From: JBGPEQ01 sp035518775
GTDB lineage: Bacteria > Pseudomonadota > Alphaproteobacteria > Dongiales > Dongiaceae
Assembly: GCA_035518775.1 (NCBI GenBank)
Contig: DATIXH010000284.1
Coordinates: 1 to 9,924 of the forward strand
Length of the DNA stretch: 9,924 nt
Reading direction: 5' to 3'
The notes under the pieces were generated by a model, which worked only from the letters and a program-made list of their open reading frames with translations, was not told the origin of the DNA and did no database searches. A program made the translations under genes and the position numbers. Below, one piece after another: positions 5,593 to 9,924 of the stretch (the stretch's first letter is position 1; each line of letters starts with the position of its first letter).

Positions 5593-6198
5593 ATGGCGAC
5601 CACAGTCGACTTCTTCTACGGCATCGGCAGCCGTTATTCCTATCTTGCGGCCAGCCAGATGGAGCGGCTCGGGCGGGATACCGGGGCGACCGTGCGCTGG
5701 CGCCCGCTCTACAGCCGCGTGCTCATGGAACGGCGCGGCATGGACCCGTTCAGAGGAGCGCCGGCCTCCGGCCAATACGATCCGGCCTATCGCACCGGCG
5801 ACGTGGCGCGCTGGGCCCGCTACTACGGCATTCCCTTCCACGATCCCGATTGGGAGGCGCTCGATTGGGGGCGCTATGCGCTGGCGGCGGTGGCCGCCGA
5901 TTGCCTGGGCGCGGTCGCTCCCGTCACGCAGGCGCTCTTCGACGCTGTCTTCGGCGCCGGCGTCGCGCCGAAGACCGATGCAGACCTCGCGCGCATCGCC
6001 GCGGCGTCTGGGCTCGACGAACGAGGATTTCGGCACCTGCTCGATGATCCCGAAACGCAGAAGCGCCACGACCGCACCATCGACGATGCGCTCGCGGCGG
6101 GAGTCTTCGGCGTGCCCAGCTTCGTCGTCGGGGGCGAGCTGTTCTGGGGCAACGACCGCCTCGTCCTGCTGCGCCATCACCTCGGCGCGCGGTCGTAG
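5593..6198 (+). CDS. 2-hydroxychromene-2-carboxylate isomerase / DsbA-GST-kappa family protein
   Basis: The 201-residue product has the DsbA-like thioredoxin fold with helical insertion typical of 2-hydroxychromene-2-carboxylate isomerases and kappa-class glutathione transferases. Seen: N-terminal strand VDFFYGIGSRYSYLA (5-19), in which S13 aligns with the glutathione-activating Ser of the usual SP(Y/F)SYL motif; GATVRWRPL (31-39); the cis-proline segment GVFGVPSFVVGGELFWGNDRL (170-190, P175 the cis-Pro). There is no CxxC, so it is not a disulfide oxidoreductase. The usual Pro after the active Ser is Arg here. The family isomerises chromene carboxylates in naphthalene-type degradation, but no such pathway genes are nearby, so the real substrate is unknown; glutathione dependence is expected. 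ATG 5593 has GAGGGAG about 6 bases upstream. Its stop directly abuts the stop of the convergent permease gene. Confidence 0.88.
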   Translation: MATTVDFFYGIGSRYSYLAASQMERLGRDTGATVRWRPLYSRVLMERRGMDPFRGAPASGQYDPAYRTGDVARWARYYGIPFHDPDWEALDWGRYALAAVAADCLGAVAPVTQALFDAVFGAGVAPKTDADLARIAAASGLDERGFRHLLDDPETQKRHDRTIDDALAAGVFGVPSFVVGGELFWGNDRLVLLRHHLGARS

Positions 6199-7104
6199 CT
6201 AGGCCCGCAGCTGCGCCTCGCGGTGGGCGATGTAGAGCGTGCTGGCGACGATGACGGCGGCGCCGACGAAGGTCCAGAGCGTCGGCAGCTCGGAGAAGCC
6301 GACGAAGCCCAGGGTGGCCGCCATCGGCAGGCGCAGATAGTCGAAGGGCGCCACCGCCGACGCCTCGCCGGCGCGGAAGGCGCGGATCCAAAACATCTGC
6401 GAGAGCGCGCCCAGCACGCCCACGCCGATCAGCAGCAGCCATTCGAGGGCCGTCGGCCACTGCCAGGAATAGATCGCCGGGCCGATCGACATCACCGTTG
6501 CGAAGAGGCCGAAATAGAACAGCATGGTCAGCGGCGTCTCCGTCGCCGGCAGCCGCTTCACCAGCGTCACCAGGAAGGCGACCGAGAACGAATCGGTGAG
6601 CGCCGCCAGCGCCGCCGGCTGAATGGTCCCGGCGCCCGGCCGCACCATGACGAGCACGCCGAGGAAGCCGACCAGCGTTGCCGTCCAGCGCCGCCAGCGC
6701 ACCGTTTCCCCCAGGATCACGATCGCCAGCAGCGTGGCGAACAGCGGCTTGGTGAAGGACAGGCCGGTGTAGTCGGCCAGGGGCATGCGGGCGATCGCGT
6801 AGTAGCTGCAGTACATCGCGAGGAGGCCGAAGACGGCGCGCACGAAATGCACGCCGGCATGGCGGGTCTGCAGCGTTGCCAGACCGCCGCTGCCGGCGAC
6901 GAACGGTAGGATGGCGAGGAAGCCGATGACGACCCGGAAGAAGCCGATCTGGAAGTTCTCGAGCCGATGCCCCAGCAGCTTGATGCCCACGGCCATGACG
7001 GAGAAGCCGACGCCGGAGGCGAGCATCCAGAGCGCGCCTCGCGTATTGCCGGAAAGTCGCAGCCAGCGCGTGCGCAGGCCGGCGTTCACCACCGTCTCGC
7101 TCAT
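6199..7104 (-). CDS. EamA-family (DMT superfamily) permease, second of a tandem pair
   Basis: This 301-residue inner-membrane protein of the drug/metabolite transporter superfamily should have about ten helices in two EamA repeats, roughly residues 24-156 and 165-296. Characteristic segments are ALWMLASGVGFSVMAVGIKLL near the first helix, SFTKPLFATLLAIVILGE (116-133), GFLGVLVMVRPG (147-158), and the C-terminal ELPTLWTFVGAAVIVASTLYI (272-292) ending in AHREAQLRA. The substrate is unknown; relatives export amino acids, riboflavin, S-adenosylmethionine or other metabolites. ATG 7102-7104 overlaps the TGA of the upstream paralogue as ATGA, so the two are very probably co-transcribed and translationally coupled; no strong ribosome binding site of its own is seen. 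The stop (6199-6201) follows immediately after the convergent isomerase stop. Confidence 0.92.
   Translation of the reverse strand: MSETVVNAGLRTRWLRLSGNTRGALWMLASGVGFSVMAVGIKLLGHRLENFQIGFFRVVIGFLAILPFVAGSGGLATLQTRHAGVHFVRAVFGLLAMYCSYYAIARMPLADYTGLSFTKPLFATLLAIVILGETVRWRRWTATLVGFLGVLVMVRPGAGTIQPAALAALTDSFSVAFLVTLVKRLPATETPLTMLFYFGLFATVMSIGPAIYSWQWPTALEWLLLIGVGVLGALSQMFWIRAFRAGEASAVAPFDYLRLPMAATLGFVGFSELPTLWTFVGAAVIVASTLYIAHREAQLRA
6216..6237 (-). repeat. 22-base exact repeat, copy 1 (end of permease gene)
   Basis: These 22 bases are identical to 7205-7226. Both copies code for the C-terminal helix end and AHRE signature (LYIAHRE) of the tandem EamA permeases. The repeat reflects the paralogy of the two genes rather than a separate element. 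Confidence 0.8.
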
Positions 7105-8111
7105 GCCGTCTGCTTGGCGCGGGCGCTCGCTTCGTCCACGGCCTCGAGGCCGGTACTGCCGGCCGCCACCGCCGCCCGGGTCGCCGCCGACTGCCGCATG
7201 ACGACCTCGCGGTGGGCGATGTAGAGGGCGGCGGCGGCAATCACCACGGCGCCGACAAAGGTCCAGACGTCCGGCACTTCCGCGAAGGCAAAATAGCCGA
7301 TGACCGCGGCGAAGATCAGCCGCGTATAGTCGTAGGGCATGACCGCGGAGGCGTCGGCGAGGGCGAAGGAGCGGATGTAGCACATATGGCCGAAGCTGCC
7401 GAGGGCGCCCATGCCGATGATCCACGGCCACAGCTGCCAGGGCGGCCATTGCCAGACGAACAGCGCCGGAATCAGCGACATCGGCGTGATCAGCAGCACC
7501 ATGTAGGTGACAATGGCGTCGCTCGGCTCGGTGCGCGCCAGGTCCTTGACGATCAGCGTGATCTGGGCCGACAGCACGGCCGAGAAGAGCGCGAGGCCGG
7601 CGCCGATCAGGGCGGTCGTATTCGCTCCCACCAGCTGCACCCCGCCCAATCCGGGACGCAGGATGATGAGCACGCCGATGAAGCCGACGATCGTGGCGCT
7701 CCAGCGGCGGGCGCGCACGACTTCTTTGAGGATCAGCGCCGCGCCCATGGTGGCGAACAGCGGCACCGTGAAGCTGAGGGCGATAGCCTGGTCGAACGGC
7801 ATCATGGTCAGCGCCGTGAAGCCGCAGAGCATGGAGAGCAGGCTGAGGAACGAGCGCCAAGTGTAGGCCACCAGCCGGTTGGTCCGCAGCGCGCCCAGCC
7901 CGGCATGGCACAGCCAGGGCACCATGAACGCGAAGCCGAAGAGGTTGCGGAAGAAGGTGACCTCGAACGGATGCAGCTGGGTGCCGAGGAAGCGGATCGT
8001 CCCGCTAAGGCCGGCGAAGAGCAGCGACGAGCTGATCATGCACAAGGCGGCGGCGATCGGCGCCGGCAGCGCATGGAAGCGCTGGCGCAGACGGCTGGCG
8101 AGAACGACCAT
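7101..8111 (-). CDS. EamA-family (DMT superfamily) permease, first of a tandem pair
   Basis: This is an inner-membrane transporter with two EamA repeats, about ten helices, 336 residues from the chosen start. Seen: AALCMISSSLLFAGLSGTIRFLG (20-43), FRNLFGFAFMVP (54-65), SFTVPLFATMGAALILKEVV (113-132), GFIGVLIILRPG (143-154), VPDVWTFVGAVVIAAAALYI (289-308) and AHREVV, then a polar Ala-rich tail of about 25 residues absent from its paralogue. Alignment by eye with the following permease shows matching landmarks throughout, so the pair arose by duplication. The start is uncertain: the frame is open to an ATG at 8217-8219 (372 residues), but the ATG at 8109-8111 leaves 25 residues up to the first-helix Met, close to the paralogue's 27, and the extra N-terminus looks non-coding. 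Neither has a convincing ribosome binding site. It diverges from the acetoacetate-CoA ligase gene. The substrate is unknown. Confidence 0.9.
   Translation of the reverse strand: MVVLASRLRQRFHALPAPIAAALCMISSSLLFAGLSGTIRFLGTQLHPFEVTFFRNLFGFAFMVPWLCHAGLGALRTNRLVAYTWRSFLSLLSMLCGFTALTMMPFDQAIALSFTVPLFATMGAALILKEVVRARRWSATIVGFIGVLIILRPGLGGVQLVGANTTALIGAGLALFSAVLSAQITLIVKDLARTEPSDAIVTYMVLLITPMSLIPALFVWQWPPWQLWPWIIGMGALGSFGHMCYIRSFALADASAVMPYDYTRLIFAAVIGYFAFAEVPDVWTFVGAVVIAAAALYIAHREVVMRQSAATRAAVAAGSTGLEAVDEASARAKQTA
7205..7226 (-). repeat. 22-base exact repeat, copy 2 (near end of first permease gene)
   Basis: These bases are identical to 6216-6237 and code for the same LYIAHRE segment in the paralogous permease. 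Flanking bases are similar but no longer identical, as expected for tandem paralogues under protein-level selection. Confidence 0.8.
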
Positions 8112-8205
8112 GACGCGGGTGAGACTAGGTCCAACCGGCCGATACCTCCAGGGGCCTTCGCGCATGGCAGGAATGCCGGGCCGACGGTCCGTTGCGCGGG
8201 TCGCG

Positions 8206-8246
8206 GCGGACATGTCCATTTGTTTTGCCGTGAAACCGCGGACATG
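8206..8246. promoter_or_regulatory. operator-like repeat in the divergent permease/acetoacetate-CoA ligase region
   Basis: The 9-mer GCGGACATG occurs at 8206-8214 and again at 8238-8246, 32 bases apart, about three helical turns. The first copy continues into a perfect 10-base palindrome GGACATGTCC (8208-8217). The DNA between, around 8218-8234, is locally AT-rich. This 167-base region is the only sizeable divergent spacer here, so a regulator binding site for one or both genes is plausible, but no regulator gene lies in the window. Confidence 0.3.
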
Positions 8247-8265
8247 GCAGAAGAGTGGTCAACGC

Positions 8266-8272
8266 AGGGAGG
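8266..8272 (+). promoter_or_regulatory. strong ribosome binding site of the acetoacetate-CoA ligase gene
   Basis: AGGGAGG lies 6 bases before ATG 8279 and fixes the start. It is the best Shine-Dalgarno match in the window. Confidence 0.75.
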
Positions 8273-8278
8273 TCGAGC

Positions 8279-9924
<1,646 letters not shown>

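Noticed and set aside
5110..6180. 356-codon minus-strand open frame over the ykvA and isomerase-like genes
   Set aside because: It crosses two recognised plus-strand genes and their spacer, and no family motif is visible.
8112..8219. N-terminal extension of the first permease to ATG 8217-8219
   Set aside because: The extra 36 residues are polar, lack resemblance to the paralogue, and contain the operator-like palindrome. The later ATG matches the paralogue's N-terminal length, but this rejection is not certain.

Overview
The window is an ordinary, densely packed stretch of chromosome from a GC-rich bacterium. Coding sequence has strongly G/C-biased third codon positions. The gene content fits an aerobic alphaproteobacterium: an HSD10-like acyl-CoA dehydrogenase, a complete-type acetoacetate-CoA ligase, tandem EamA permeases and a 2-hydroxychromene-2-carboxylate isomerase-like protein. 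A soil lineage of the Rhodospirillales/Rhizobiales type is possible, but that is inference from gene style, not a marker gene. I see no phage, IS, tRNA, rRNA, CRISPR or plasmid genes, and no stretch over 300 bases lacks a gene.

Layout. 83-1123 (+): Tas-type aldo/keto reductase. 1172-3830 (+): a compact run of thpR (RNA 2',3'-cyclic phosphodiesterase), an unknown membrane protein interrupted by an apparent one-base frameshift, a CobB-type sirtuin and an Fe-S-type uracil-DNA glycosylase family protein. Gaps in this run are -8, 14 and 2 bases, so it is probably one operon. A strong G/C palindrome at 3827-3870 separates it from the convergent pair 3867-5038 (-): an HSD10-like SDR dehydrogenase followed, with a 4-base GTGA overlap, by a small zincin-like metalloprotease. 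5149-5535 and 5593-6198 (+): a YkvA-family (DUF1232) protein and a DsbA/GST-kappa-like isomerase. 6199-8111 (-): two tandem paralogous EamA permeases with an ATGA overlap. 8279 to the window end (+): acetoacetate-CoA ligase, cut off after about 548 residues.

How they work together. The thpR/cobB/udg run groups nucleic-acid end processing or repair with NAD-dependent deacylation; any functional link is inferred only from gene order. The SDR and the acetoacetate-CoA ligase both belong to short-chain acyl-CoA metabolism (isoleucine/fatty-acid breakdown and ketone-body or PHB-derived acetoacetate use), but lie in separate transcription units. The permeases are probably metabolite exporters of unknown substrate.

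No obvious new defence or mobile system is present. The points most worth a second look are the frameshifted membrane gene inside the thpR-cobB-udg run, the palindrome whose two arms carry the stop codons of both convergent genes, the atypical motif A of the Fe-S glycosylase, a possible leaderless ykvA transcript, and an operator-like repeat before the acetoacetate-CoA ligase.
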